This document shows, piece by piece, positions 33,578-43,929 of a stretch of DNA of 64,000 nucleotides (position 1 is its first letter; every line of letters begins with the position of its first letter). This stretch comes from Ichthyophis bannanicus (lineage: Eukaryota; Chordata; Amphibia; Gymnophiona; Ichthyophiidae): the NCBI GenBank assembly GCA_033557465.1, contig CM066034.1, positions 411,658,159-411,722,158 on the forward strand. The letters run 5' to 3'. Both the position numbers and the translations under genes were made by a program. The notes beneath the pieces were generated by a model. That model worked only from the letters and a program-made list of their open reading frames with translations. It was not told where the DNA came from and searched no databases.

Positions 33578-36478
33578 ATGGCGATGGATCCTAAGGAGAT
33601 TTTCACTTGGATGGCGAAGCAACTAGAGCGCCAGGCTGACCTCGCATTGGAAGCACAGCAGAGGGCCACTGCAACCTTAAAGGAGCAGCAGCAACCCCTA
33701 CTGACTCTGTTGGAGGAGTGCTTGCAGGAGAAAAAGCAAGCCTCTGTACCAGCACCGTATACAGGTTTTCTTGTGACTAACAATATGCAGCCTGTTAGTA
33801 CAGGGACTTTGTTCATCTTTGGACAACTTACCAGTCAGGACGATGTGGACGATTACCTAGAAAGCTTTGAGAGGGTAGCTCGTCTCAGCTTATGGCCGAA
33901 AGAGCATTGGGCCTTAAGGCTGGCCGCATCACTCACCAGAGAGGCAATGGCAGCATACCGTGCCATGCCCGCTGAGTTAGCTGGTAGTTACGAAGACGTG
34001 AAAAGGGCGATAAGGGAGAGATTGGGTCTCACTCCACTGATCTATCGCTCTCGCTTGAGGAGCGTGAGACTCAGGCAGAGCGAAACCCCAAAGTCCTTAT
34101 GCCATAGGATAAGAGGTTTACTTAATAAGTGGCTGACTCCAGAGGGGAGATCAGTAGACTCCATTTTGGATGAGCTAGTGTTAGAGCAATATATGGAGGC
34201 TCTACCATCAGAAATCCGTGCTTTCCTGATCCTGCAAAATTGCAAGACTCCCCAGGAAGCGGTCGCTCTCTCTGAGAGATATGTGGAGGCAGAGTTGACT
34301 GCCCAGAGAGGTAGCACCCCTTCCCAGGAATGGAGCATAAGGGGATCAGAAAGGACACGGAGGGTACAAGAAGATCCAGTGAGAATGTGCATGCCTTTCA
34401 GGGAAAATGGTGTATGTAACTTGAAATGTTATAAATGTGGACAGGTAGGACATGTACAGAAGTATTGTCATGTAAAAACTGCTCTAATTGCGGATAGCTA
34501 TACAGAGGATAGACCAGGATTTATTCTAGTTGTGTCTGTACAAGGGATCACCACACAAGCTTTACTAGACTCAGGAGCAGAGCTGAGTATGATCTCTGAG
34601 GAGTTCTGGAAAGCCATAGAAGCCCGACAGGCTCCAGAAGTAATCCCTCCGCTTGAGGCAGTAAAGATTAGGTGTGTTCATGGAGGAATGTCCTCATACC
34701 CTGTGTACAATCTACACGTAGCAGGCTTAGGTGTCCCAAGGACCATCCCATTAGCAGTTGTTCCACGCCTTCCACATGTTGTTATTCTAGGTAGGAACTG
34801 GCCTCAATTTTATAGGGAAATAAAAAGAGAATTGCAAGAGAAAGGTGCAATGGTCTCTACGAGAGCTCAGACCGCAGCCCTAGAAAGCCAAGAGAATACA
34901 TCAGAGGATCCTGGTGAAATCCTCCCCTCTGATGATGCCTTAGTGACCACCCCTGACCCTAAAGTAAAGAGGGGTAAGGCAGAAAAGCGTAAGGAGCAAC
35001 AGTCACGCTCTAGAAATAAGGCCGAAGTACAGGCAGGGCAAGAGCTTCCATGGGTACCTGAGGAGCTGATGAGCAAGTTCCCCATGTTTCCAAAGGAACA
35101 GCAGGCGGACCCTGCTCTCACTCATGCATTTAAGTGGACTCAGGACCCTAAGGATACATTGCCTAGATTTCTCCTCACGTCAGGTATACTCTATAGGGAG
35201 AGTAGAAATCCTTTCACAGGAGATACCCGAAAACAGCTAGTAGTACCGACTACTTTTAAGAATATTGTGCTACGGTTAGCGCATGACCACCCGGTAGGGG
35301 GACATAAGGGCAGTCAAGGGACCCTCGACCAGATTTTAGCTAGGTTTTACTGGCCCGGTGGTTTTAAAGAAACGACCCGGTTCTGCGAGGCCTGCCCCAC
35401 TTGCCAACGTGTCTCCGCGACCCATCCCAAGGATGTTCCCATGATACCATCTCCGGTGATCAAAGACCCACTCCATAGGATAGGGATAGACATAGTGGGA
35501 CCGCTGATTAAAACGCCTAGAGGGTTTCGTTACATTCTAGTGGTAGTGGACCATGCTACACGATTCCCGTGGGCCATGCCACTCCGCTCTACTTCTGCAA
35601 GAGTGATAGCTAATGAGCTTATTAAATTATTCTGCGAAGTAGGTTTCCCTAGGGAAGTCCTCACCGATAGGGGGAGCAACTTCCTCTCGAAATACCTCAT
35701 GCAAGTCTGGGATGCCTTTGGGATCCAGCATATCAAGACAGCGGCATACCATCCTCAGACAAATGGTCTAGTTGAAAGACAGAACCAGACGCTCAAGAGA
35801 ATGCTACGAAGAGGTCTGGAGGCTGAGATGGACCAGTGGGATGTGATGCTCCCTTTTGTTCTCTATGCCTGTAGAGAGAGAAAACAAGCCTCATTGGGAA
35901 CGGCACCATACGAGTTGTTGTATGGTAGGTCTCCCCGTGGAATCCTGGACATTCTGAAGGAACAGTGGGTGGAACCGGACACCCAGGAGGTAGAAGTTCC
36001 AGATTTCCTAAGAGACTTAAGGAAGCGGCTACGCCGAACCTCACAGGTGGCAGTAGAAAACCTGCAGCGTAGTCAGCACAAACAAAAGTCCTATTACGAT
36101 AGGAATACCAAACAGCGTCAACTAGCGATAGGAGAGAAGATGATAATAATGGTGGCAGGGACTGAACCGAAATTCGAGAGCCACTGGAAAGGCCCATGTC
36201 GGATTGTACGTCCCGTAGGACCTGTCTCATATCTAGTGGAGAATAAAAAGGGTCGCAGGCAAGTCTACCACATCAATGTCTTAAAGCCATGGCATGATAG
36301 GGTAGCCTTGGCCCAGGTAGCCACAGTAGTCTCTCCGAAGCAAGTACATGTAGTACAACCCTCTAACCCAGAGTCCATAAAATGTATCACGTGCTGTCCG
36401 GATTCTCCTCAACTAGCCCGTGATATCTTAAGGGGGGGGGGGGGATCTGTGACGCTGCAGCAGTGCTGGGAGCTATAG
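33578..36478 (+). CDS. gag (SCAN-like capsid)-zinc knuckle-protease-integrase polyprotein
   Basis: The first ATG (MAMDPKEIF) is at 33578, although the frame is open from 33524. Residue numbers count from 33524. A SCAN-like capsid segment occupies about 103-260 (DDYLESFERVARL, WALRLAASLTREAMAAYRAM, EQYMEALPSEIRAFL). The CX2CX4HX4C knuckle CYKCGQVGHVQKYC is at about 302-315. The protease motif LLDSGAELSM is near 347. The integrase HHCC domain starts near 587 (HDHPVGGH...CEACPTC). The catalytic triad is D656, D715 and E751, giving the expected D-D-35-E spacing. A GPY/F-like end reads WKGPCRIV...YHINVLKPWH. No YXDD-type RT and no RNase H block appear before the polypurine tract. The frame runs through that tract and stops inside the 3' LTR. 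All visible catalytic residues are intact. Confidence 0.9.
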   Translation: MAMDPKEIFTWMAKQLERQADLALEAQQRATATLKEQQQPLLTLLEECLQEKKQASVPAPYTGFLVTNNMQPVSTGTLFIFGQLTSQDDVDDYLESFERVARLSLWPKEHWALRLAASLTREAMAAYRAMPAELAGSYEDVKRAIRERLGLTPLIYRSRLRSVRLRQSETPKSLCHRIRGLLNKWLTPEGRSVDSILDELVLEQYMEALPSEIRAFLILQNCKTPQEAVALSERYVEAELTAQRGSTPSQEWSIRGSERTRRVQEDPVRMCMPFRENGVCNLKCYKCGQVGHVQKYCHVKTALIADSYTEDRPGFILVVSVQGITTQALLDSGAELSMISEEFWKAIEARQAPEVIPPLEAVKIRCVHGGMSSYPVYNLHVAGLGVPRTIPLAVVPRLPHVVILGRNWPQFYREIKRELQEKGAMVSTRAQTAALESQENTSEDPGEILPSDDALVTTPDPKVKRGKAEKRKEQQSRSRNKAEVQAGQELPWVPEELMSKFPMFPKEQQADPALTHAFKWTQDPKDTLPRFLLTSGILYRESRNPFTGDTRKQLVVPTTFKNIVLRLAHDHPVGGHKGSQGTLDQILARFYWPGGFKETTRFCEACPTCQRVSATHPKDVPMIPSPVIKDPLHRIGIDIVGPLIKTPRGFRYILVVVDHATRFPWAMPLRSTSARVIANELIKLFCEVGFPREVLTDRGSNFLSKYLMQVWDAFGIQHIKTAAYHPQTNGLVERQNQTLKRMLRRGLEAEMDQWDVMLPFVLYACRERKQASLGTAPYELLYGRSPRGILDILKEQWVEPDTQEVEVPDFLRDLRKRLRRTSQVAVENLQRSQHKQKSYYDRNTKQRQLAIGEKMIIMVAGTEPKFESHWKGPCRIVRPVGPVSYLVENKKGRRQVYHINVLKPWHDRVALAQVATVVSPKQVHVVQPSNPESIKCITCCPDSPQLARDILRGGGGSVTLQQCWEL
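36430..36446 (+). promoter_or_regulatory. Polypurine tract before the 3' LTR
   Basis: An A plus long G run ends two to three bases before the LTR start TGTGACG at 36448. This is the expected position of the plus-strand primer. It overlaps the end of the polyprotein frame. Confidence 0.8.
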
Positions 36479-37575
36479 AAACAGATGGTGACCCAGTGGA
36501 AGGTCCGGGTACTGCAGATAAAAGCAAGATATTCCCTTCTCAGCACAAGATGGACATAGATAATCAGCCAACACAACTCACCTCGGGGGAGGGGAGAAGC
36601 AGAGTTGCTGATTGGGCACGCCCTAGCTGGAGGCGGGCTCCCCAGAGCAGAAACAGCTTGTTAAACCGGAAGAAGGAAGAAGGAAGAGAGTTGGACGTTC
36701 AGAAGTAGTTGGAGACTCAGAGAAGGAACCAACCGAGGAGGTGGAAGGAAATACTGGAACCAGATGAAGCAGGTGTGTGCTTTAGAGATGAAGTAGCCTT
36801 GGATGCCAGAGCCTTTGAATGTGAAGGAGAAACGTTCCCCAGCTGCAATTCCAGGAGAACATGTGTAAAGCCAAGAAGCAGGTACCAGGGAGACTCAGTG
36901 CACAGCAGAACCTTCTAGGAGAAGGAGAAGGGTGTGGCACTGAGAGACCCAAGGGTAAAGCCTAGGCTTTTGGAGCAGAGAGCTGATCAATGGAATGAAT
37001 GGCAGACGGCTGAAAAACATCCAGATATTCCTCAGCACAAGGTACAGGGTACTTTTAATACTGATAACAGCTTTTATGAGAAGCCAGACTGTGTGAGTGC
37101 ATATTTTAAAACCCAGGAAAAGCCCAGGTTTTATGAGAGCAGTTGGCTACAGCCAGAAGCTTGTTCAGTTAAACTCTGTTTGTCTCCTCAAAATGCTGAC
37201 AAGATTAACAAGCCAGCTAGCTATAAAGATATAGCAGAGATATTTGCCAGAGACATTTGCCAGAAAGTTTCAGGAAGCTCTAAGTTTGATTTGTTGCCTA
37301 TAAATGCTTCACCTGCAAAGGAATTGATTTACCCAGCACTTGCTGACAGAGACAAGAGGGGGAGGGGTAACTCCAGTGCAGTGAATGAGCAGAGTAACCA
37401 AGCTGAAGCACTCCTGAGAGACTTTAAAGCGTTTCTAGAGGAACGTAATATTCCTGGACCTAGGATAGTTGAACCAGTAAAGAGTCCAGAAGCACCAGTA
37501 CCATTGGCTCATCCCTTACAGACGCAGGATTTGAGTCAGCCAATGGACTGCTCGACGTGCCTTGTAGATAAGTAA
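36448..37575 (+). pseudogene. LTR-internal reading frame, 3' LTR copy (two stops)
   Basis: Homologous to the frame in the 5' LTR. Here the extra 7 bp keep the start and the body in one phase, but two TAG stops interrupt it: one near 36706 (CAG in the other copy) and one near 36916 (TGG in the other copy). The remaining body at 36934-37575 stays open to the same MDCSTCLVDK end. The different damage in the two LTRs implies the parent carried a longer intact frame. No product is proposed. Confidence 0.55.
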
Positions 37576-38017
37576 TAATAGTCAAGCAAAGCTTGTGTGG
37601 TCATTCATTATAAAGTGAAAAACTGCACATTGTCAAAGTTCCTTACCTGAAGAGCTTATGAGAAAGATAAGAATAAGCTAAAGCAGAAGTTGGAAACACT
37701 GCATGAACTTTATTGTTTGCCTTTGGTTTAACTGTTTTCAAGTACAGCTCACATGACTGGAATGTGAAGCGCTGTAAAAAGGACAGTTTTGAAACACAGT
37801 GTTGGAAAAGCCTATCTTTTCTTTGTTCTTGTTTTGGCTGTAAAAATACTTTGCCTTTACGCCTGTTCCAATTCCACCATGGAGCGGGAGAAATAAAATC
37901 CTTATAAAATAAATATTCTTTATACCTGCCTTGTCACTCAACCACCGCAACTACAATTCAACCTCAAGGCACACCCCTCCTTAAACCCTCAAGGTCAAGG
38001 GGCGGGTGCATGGTTAT
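36448..38017 (+). repeat. 3' LTR
   Basis: The LTR is 1570 bp and is followed by AAACT (38018-38022) and then by the continuation of the PLE-2 inverted terminal repeat. It has an extra 7-bp GAAGAAG-type unit near 36679 relative to the 5' LTR. Confidence 0.85.
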
Positions 38018-38524
38018 AAACTTAACAGAAAATGGACAAAAACTAAAAAATCTAAGATTAAAAACAGGCACAGGAACAAGGCATAACAATAGAGCATGTG
38101 TTAAAAATTGAACAAAATGAATCAACAATATCTGACTTCACATCCATACTTATCGAATATATTGCTTTGGAAACGGTATATCGATGATATCCTCATAATA
38201 TGGGAGGGGACTGAGCTTGTACTTAATGAGTTTTTTGTCTGGCTTAACACACTGGACTATAATCTACAATTTGAGGGTACTTTTAGTACGAATCAAATTT
38301 CATATTTAGATATATTGATAAAAAAAGGGGATGAAGGTTTTATTACGGATCTTTACCAAAAACCTACTGACCGTAATACCCTTTTGAGATATGATAGTGG
38401 CCATAATCCATCTTTAAAGAATAATTTACCAACTAGCCAATTTTTGAGGATTAAGAGATTATGCACCAATGTTTCTGATTTTGAGAACCAAGCAGCCAGG
38501 ATGCATCGGAAATTTTATGAGCGT

Positions 38525-39568
38525 TGTGATGCAGCAGACCAGCAGGGCTTAGAAGAAAATGTTTTAAACTTGAAAAAAGACGTGCACAAGCTGCAGTATT
38601 TGCAGGAGTCTGATAGGGGGAGCAAGAGGGACCTCTGGAAGACCGAGGATCCACGCCCTACAGGGTGTAACCTGAAACCAGCCAGCCTCCAATCCAGGAA
38701 GACAGGAACTCCTTTTAAAGGAAGTCAGGAAGACTGGAGGGAGGAGAGGAGGAGCAGGGAGAACAGGAGGAGCAGGGAGTACAGGAGGAGCAGGAGGAGA
38801 AGTAGGAGCAGTGAGAGCTCTGGAAGAAGTGCTGTGCTGAGCAGAAGTGACTGGACAGGCAGAAGTAGCCTTAAAGCCAGAAGCAGCAGAGAAGGCCGCA
38901 GAGAAGCTGCAGAACCTTCAGAAGCTGAAGGAGCGGCAGGAGCTGCAGAAGCTACAGACACTGCTGGAGTGCAGGAAAGAGGTACAAGCCAAAGGAACCT
39001 GAATGGGCAGAGACTACAGAAGGGTCCAAGAGATTCAGGTACGCAAAAGCTGCATTGTGATTGCTGTGGGCAGAACCCAAGCCATATTGCTGGAGCAAGG
39101 CAGAATCTCCCTAGGAGTAGGCCACAAGCCTTATCCTCAGGAAAGAAGCAAGAGTTACAAGGTAAACCATATTATATTGGAAACAGCCTATGGAAAGGGC
39201 AAGAGATAGAAGCTCCCTGTACATGTCCCACTGCTCAAAAGAAAAGGTATGAAAAGTTTTTATTGAATAAGAAACTTTTAAGTAAGCCAGGTTTGCAGGA
39301 AGAGCATGTAAACCCTGGGAAGAAAGAGAGAGATTCACACTGTAAAAATGCTCATGGCCGACGCCCCACGCTAAACTCCAAACACTGGGAGGTCATACAG
39401 CATTTGGGTGAGAAACCTAGCTATAGCTTGCCGGGAACTGTTGACTTTGTCTCAGATACTTTGCTGGAGGAACCGATGCAAGTGGAAGAGGTAGAATCCC
39501 TTTCAGAGGAAGACATGGATTGCAGCTATTGCATCACGGGAAGCGTAGCATGCTTGTGTAACCAGTGA
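38525..39568 (+). CDS. Open frame inside solo LTR (about 348 codons, RS-rich)
   Basis: The frame is uninterrupted from the LTR start to TGA at 39566-39568. It is continuous with the upstream PLE-2 RT frame, giving a 486-codon chance fusion from 38108. Content: a long Arg/Ser/Glu-rich tract (about 38735-38890, with RRSRRRSRSSESSGRS), an Ala/Glu-rich run, two cysteine clusters (CDCCGQNPSHIAG; CTCPT) and a C-terminus EEDMDCSYCITGS that resembles MDCSTCLVDK at the end of the LTR frame at 31674-32794. I recognise no domain. Whether it is translated is unknown. Confidence 0.45.
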   Translation, partial: CDAADQQGLEENVLNLKKDVHKLQYLQESDRGSKRDLWKTEDPRPTGCNLKPASLQSRKTGTPFKGSQEDWREERRSRENRRSREYRRSRRRSRSSESSGRSAVLSRSDWTGRSSLKARSSREGRREAAEPSEAEGAAGAAEATDTAGVQERGTSQRNLNGQRLQKGPRDSGTQKLHCDCCGQNPSHIAGARQNLPRSRPQALSSGKKQELQGKPYYIGNSLWKGQEIEAPCTCPTAQKKRYEKFLLNKKLLSKPGLQEEHVNPGKKERDSHCKNAHGRRPTLNSKHWEVIQHLGEKPSYSLPGTVDFVSDTLLEEPMQVEEVESLSEEDMDCSYCITGSVACLCNQ

Positions 39569-39914
39569 GCACTAAAACTGGTGTAAATAGGAATGCCTGC
39601 TTTTGTAACCTTTCTGTGAAAAGAACAGTTTTTGTTTTGAATCTGAGTTGTGATTTTTATAACCTGATGTAAGGAGTTTTCTGTTGGTGTTTGAAGCCGA
39701 TCCTTTGAACCTTTGTGCAAACCAGGGGAAATAAAGCCTTATTTTTCCCTACACTCGATGACCTTTTGTCCTCTGGGTATTTTTGGTAATACAGGATGCT
39801 ACCGAGGCTATACAACCTTGGGCCCTAGAAAGAGAAACATACCAAACCCCACTTTACTTTTATTTATGTCCGACCTGCCTTGGCCACCTTTAACCACCAG
39901 GGCGGCGTTGTGAC
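38525..39914 (+). mobile_element. Solo LTR of a related LTR family
   Basis: The segment begins TGTGATGCAGCAG, like the TGTGACGCTGCAGCAG start of the flanking element's LTRs, and ends near GTTGTGACA. It is flanked by AGCGT (38520-38524 and 39915-39919; 4 bp if the LTR ends in CA). Removing it restores PLE-2 coding phase (KFYER then GYSEK). A polyadenylation signal AATAAAG lies at about 39730. No internal region is present, so it is a solo LTR formed by LTR-LTR recombination or a deletion derivative. Confidence 0.75.
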
Positions 39915-40660
39915 AGCGTGGATACTCAGAGAAATGTATTAAAAAGGCATATTTGAGGGCGTGTTCGACAGATAGATCAACATTGTTAACAAACAAAAAG
40001 CGCATGAACAATACTGATAGGGTCGTTTGTGCCTTGACATTTACAAATTTCTCAAAGGAGATTATCACTATACTTAGGCAAGAATGATACCTGCTCAATA
40101 CATTACCATCATTGAAATCTAAACACCTAATGGTTGCCTATAAAAGGAACCCTAATTTATCCAATTTTTTGGTCCCTTCAGCTCTAACAAGATATAACCC
40201 GCCCCCGAAGATTAAGGGTCACTATAGTTGTGGGAATTGCTCGGTCTGTCTACATATGATTGTCGATAGCAATAGCTTTACCCACCCTATATCTAACCAT
40301 AAAGTATACTTACAAAATTATACTAACTGTAGGACATCCAATGTGATATACCTTATAATGTGTCCATGCAAGATGCTATATATCGGTAAAACCATTAGAG
40401 AAATACGTACACGTATTATTGAGCATAGGAGTAACATTGCCAGGAAAATTCCAGATAAACCTTTGGTAGCCCATTGGATTGCTGCCGAACATAAAGTCAG
40501 TGATCTTAAGTATTTAGTTTTGAAAAAGGTGACTCCACACTGGAGGGGAGGTGACACAAATAAGGCCCTTTTAAAATTAGAACAAAGATATATTTTTGAA
40601 TTTAACAGTTTGGAGCCCTTTGGCTTAAACCAGGAGATTGATTTATCTGTCGTTTTGTAA

Positions 40661-41620
40661 TGCGAGCTTTTACTTGTTTTTCTTATCTCTAGTTTGCCCA
40701 ATTATTAACTATTTACCCCTTTTTATCCTTACATGTGTGCACGCTATTGCGTGTTCTTAACTATTATTTATTACATTTTTAATTGTAGTGCTTATCATCT
40801 CATGTTTTTAATTTGATCCCCATTATTATTTATTATAATGATGTGCTCTTGTATTTATTGATGTTTTTTTGCAGTACTTTCTTAATTACATATATTCCCT
40901 CTTTCATGATTTAACTTTTTTGCCACCCAATGTATTAGTTTTATTGGTTTTATTGTCAGCATAATTCTTGCTTTTAAGGTGTTTTTTTATCAATTCTCTT
41001 CACACACTTGCCTCCTTGGTTGGTTTTAGGTGTAATTTTTAGCTCCGCCCACTTGCCCTCGGTTTGAGTTTTGGCGCGATCCTCTGGCGTCTTTTTAAGT
41101 TCTTCTTGTCAGTCTTTCTGCCCCTGGAATTACACTGATACTTGCGGTTTCCTTTGGAGCCATAAGCTGTGTTTTTTACACTGATTTTGATGCATGTTGC
41201 CATTACGAGGTTAGATCCACGATCTACATCCATGCACTGATTGGGATTTTTCATTCACAGTTACTTTCACGTTTTTATTTAGGTTGTATCTCTCACTTTT
41301 TGAATGCTTTTCTAAATATCTCTGTGCATGTTTGGTTTCGCTGTTCACTGCTTTTTATTTATTAAGTTTTTATGTACTGTGTATTTGTTTTTTACCTCTA
41401 GTCATCTTCTGCCAGCACTGTTTTGCAATTGAATGCGTTTCTTCAAGTTCTCTATGCCGGTTTTTATACAATAATTATTTCACTGTGATTCTTGGAATCT
41501 TATATCACATATTGTACACCGCATTTGGTACACACTGTTTCTTCGAGGTTAGATCTATGTGTTATTCACAACTGCGCAGTGCTATGTATTTCACATTCAC
41601 CGTTATCTCCACTGTTTCAT
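40661..41620 (+). mobile_element. PLE-2 3' untranslated region, first part
   Basis: AT-rich sequence between the GIY-YIG stop codon and the TIR element insertion at 41624. Its last 60 bases (GTGCTATGTATTTCACATTC and CACCGTTATCTCC) recur at 53179-53220, showing a tandem repeat in the PLE 3' region that the TIR element split. Confidence 0.65.
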
Positions 41621-41815
41621 TTAGGGGTATGTTTACTAAACTGCGTTAGTGCAATTCGCGTTAGGAGCCGCGGTAGTGACAGAAACCCCAAATAAGGACA
41701 TGGGCGGTACATCGTCACCACTAATGCGCGTTCAAAAAATTAATGAGCGTTACCGGGCGCCGTGGCGCGTTACTGTGCGTTAATCGTAAGAAGACGTACA
41801 GACACAAAGCACTGA

Positions 41816-41884
41816 AACAGAGCTGTAGCACAATGGTTACAGTATTGACCGCTGTTACAGGCAGCATGGGTTCGAGTCCCCAGT
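41816..41884 (+). repeat. tRNA-like module with A and B boxes
   Basis: TAGCACAATGG fits the A-box consensus TRGYNNANNNG, and GGTTCGAGTCC is a perfect B box 45 bases on. A T-arm-like stem (TGGG/CCCA) surrounds the B box. I cannot fold a complete cloverleaf, so it is probably a tRNA-derived module rather than a functional tRNA gene. Confidence 0.55.
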
Positions 41885-42057
41885 GTGCCTAACGCAGAAG
41901 GCTGTCCCAGGCATCACCCTGTACATTACAGAGGGAATGAGGAGGCATGTTTTTCGTTACGTTGAGTATTGGTGTCAGAAACACACCCTCGGAGTGTGCC
42001 TAGCCACGTATGTTGGTGCGTGCGAGGTTGCATGCGTAGCTGCGCGCGTACAATCGT

Positions 42058-42395
42058 GCGTGGGTACGTGTGTTTTTACGTGCGTGGGTACGTGTGTTTT
42101 TACCAGTGTGGGCAGCTTATATTGCAGACTCTGTAGGGTGTCTTGCACCTATGCATTATGCTAACAGATGTACGTGTGATGGCCTATGGTTTATCAGAGC
42201 CTGTGAACAGGTGCTGGAGTTTCACAGGGTTGGATTGTGCCAGTCACACCCATGATGCACTGCACATGCAAATCAGCTGTCCACAGATACACACCATGGG
42301 GAATGCACCCCCACAGCACCTCGGCCTGGTAGGGGGAACTGACCATAAGCACCCCCACAGCACCTCGGCCTGATAGGGGGTACTGACCGTGTGTT
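42058..42395. repeat. Short tandem duplications within the TIR element
   Basis: A 24-bp GTGCGTGGGTACGTGTGTTT-type unit is repeated twice at about 42058-42104. A 47-bp unit (CACCCCCACAGCACCTCGGC and onward) is repeated twice at about 42307-42395. No coding role is visible. Confidence 0.7.
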
Positions 42396-43737
42396 GTACT
42401 GGCACAGAGTAGCTACACACCGTCACATTGTGTGGGTACTGTGCTCACCCTGAGGGTGCAATGAGGCGCCCAGCACTAGGTCCACAGCTCCGTCCATTGC
42501 TGAAAGAGGCCATGGTGCAAGTACAAAGCAGTGTTACTGTGTGAGATAGGTAGTTTCTGCAGGAACACCTTGGACATCTCTGTCTGTTTCAGTCAGGTAT
42601 AGCCCCCATGCACCACCACCCCCCCTCCCCCAGGGCTGAGGGTGGCAAACAGGGTCTCCCGTCAAAAGATCCACAGTCTACCTCCCTGCAAAGGTGGCAG
42701 TAGAGGGGAACAGACACCCCACAGGGCAGTCAATGCAGCTCTGTACACAGCCATAACACAATAGCAAACAGACATTAGGCCTTGATATGGTATGCTGCAC
42801 CCCACCACTATCTGATATTCCCCTGGTGCAAGCCATCAGCCACTGCACCCTGCAAGCCACTCCATCACAACCCCTACCAGCTGCAAACAGTCTGCTAGTG
42901 CCCATGGAGATGCCTGCACCCAGAACTGGGATGTCAGCATACACAGCAAGCAGATACATCAGTGACTGGGCCCCAAAAGGAAACCCATATTTATCACACA
43001 AAAGAAATACTAGATAGCACCATGGGAGTGCCTAGCCATGCTGTGGTCACTGCACAGTCAGGGTGAGAGTGATCTCTCAGCAGGATATACTGAGGTCACC
43101 CTGTCTGTGTAGGTGGTGGCCGGGCACTACAATGTGCCTGTCACTGCCCTATGCCCTGTGCAGATTCACCCTGGCCAGGCCACCCTGTCCAGCCTATACC
43201 CATGGTACCTTGCTCCTCATTATGCACATTGGCAGCCCAATACTGGCAACATTGCTGGCAGTGTGGACTGTGGAAGGTGTTTGCAGCCACCACACACTGG
43301 ATAGACAGACAGCCACCCCCACACCTATGCCAGCATTGTGCTACTATAGAGGTGGTCAGCAGCCATACCCACCACACCAGTCATGGGCATAGTACAGGCA
43401 TGGATATGGTACACATGGCTGTTGGGGGGTCACTCCCCAGGGTGGTGAACACTGTCAGAGACCAGACCTGCAGCACACACCGCAGACATCAGAATGATTG
43501 TTATGGTGGAGCTCAATGAGCAAAATGTGCTTAACTTAGGAATTGATATCTGCCAGTTATCATAGGAAACGTTTGATAGCTCTGTACCATATACCCAGGT
43601 GTAGGGTGGCATTGCTAAGGTATGCAACTGCTAGTATTGGGAGATACAGGCAGGGCCCAATGTCTTGCCTCTCCAGGAGGCATTGGCCAATGGGGCCTGT
43701 GGATGGGTGTGTGGCCCTGTTGGCTGCTGCTTTACGG

Positions 43738-43929
43738 CAGAGTTCCCCAACTTCAGTCCTGGTGTTCCAAACACTGTTCAGGTTTTCATGCTGTCCCTCA
43801 TAAATATGCATGAGCTACATCTGCATACCATGGGGGTGGTGCATAGCTATGCAGCACAGGCATCTTTATTAGAGGCAGCATGAAGCCGGAATGGTGTGGG
43901 GCCCTCCAGGACTGCATTTGCGGACTCTG
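43738..43929. mobile_element. Small hAT-like MITE
   Basis: The ends CAGAGTTCCCCAACTTCAGT and the inverted form at 43905-43929 (CAGAGTCCGCAAATGCAGT on the other strand) are TIRs. The flanks CTTTACGG (43730-43737) and CTTTAGGT (43930-43937) form an 8-bp duplication with two changes. The centre carries ATAAATATGCATGAGCTA. It is too short to code for anything. Confidence 0.65.

Larger units (their letters stand above)
31674..38017 (+). mobile_element. Ty3/gypsy-like LTR retrotransposon (SCAN-type gag, PR, IN; no RT)
   Basis: Two LTRs of 1563 and 1570 bp start with TGTGACG and end in GGTTAT. They are flanked by AAACT (31669-31673 and 38018-38022; 4 or 5 bp, depending on where the shared A is placed). 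The LTRs differ by about 17 substitutions and a 7-bp indel on my count, about 1.1%. The interior is only 3.2 kb, with a leader, one gag-PR-IN frame and a G-rich polypurine tract. RT and RNase H are absent, so I infer a non-autonomous element mobilised by a complete relative. The gag region resembles the capsid type from which vertebrate SCAN domains are thought to derive (Gmr1-like lineage). Confidence 0.85.
38118..40660 (+). pseudogene. PLE-2 reverse transcriptase/GIY-YIG gene, truncated and split by a solo LTR
   Basis: RT coding starts abruptly after the inverted terminal repeat, just before the catalytic RYIDDILIIWEG (from about 38177). It continues through SYLDILIKKGDEGFITDLYQ and QFLRIKRLCT to 38524. 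The solo LTR interrupts it, and coding resumes at 39920 (GYSEKCIKKAYL...). A TGA at about 40087 lies before the C-terminal frame 40112-40660. That part has the cysteine linker CGNCSVC and the nuclease block CPCKMLYIGKT...RTRIIEHRS. The protein is about 50% similar in visible motifs to PLE-1. The N-terminal RT is missing and the gene is inactive. Confidence 0.85.

Noticed and set aside
38108..39568. A 486-codon host gene with RS domain
   Set aside because: Its first 140 codons are PLE reverse transcriptase and the rest begins exactly at a solo LTR boundary with a target duplication. It is a junction of two mobile elements.
41816..41884. Functional tRNA gene
   Set aside because: The A and B boxes are good, but I cannot draw a full acceptor stem or a clear anticodon arm, and homologous modules recur inside mobile elements.
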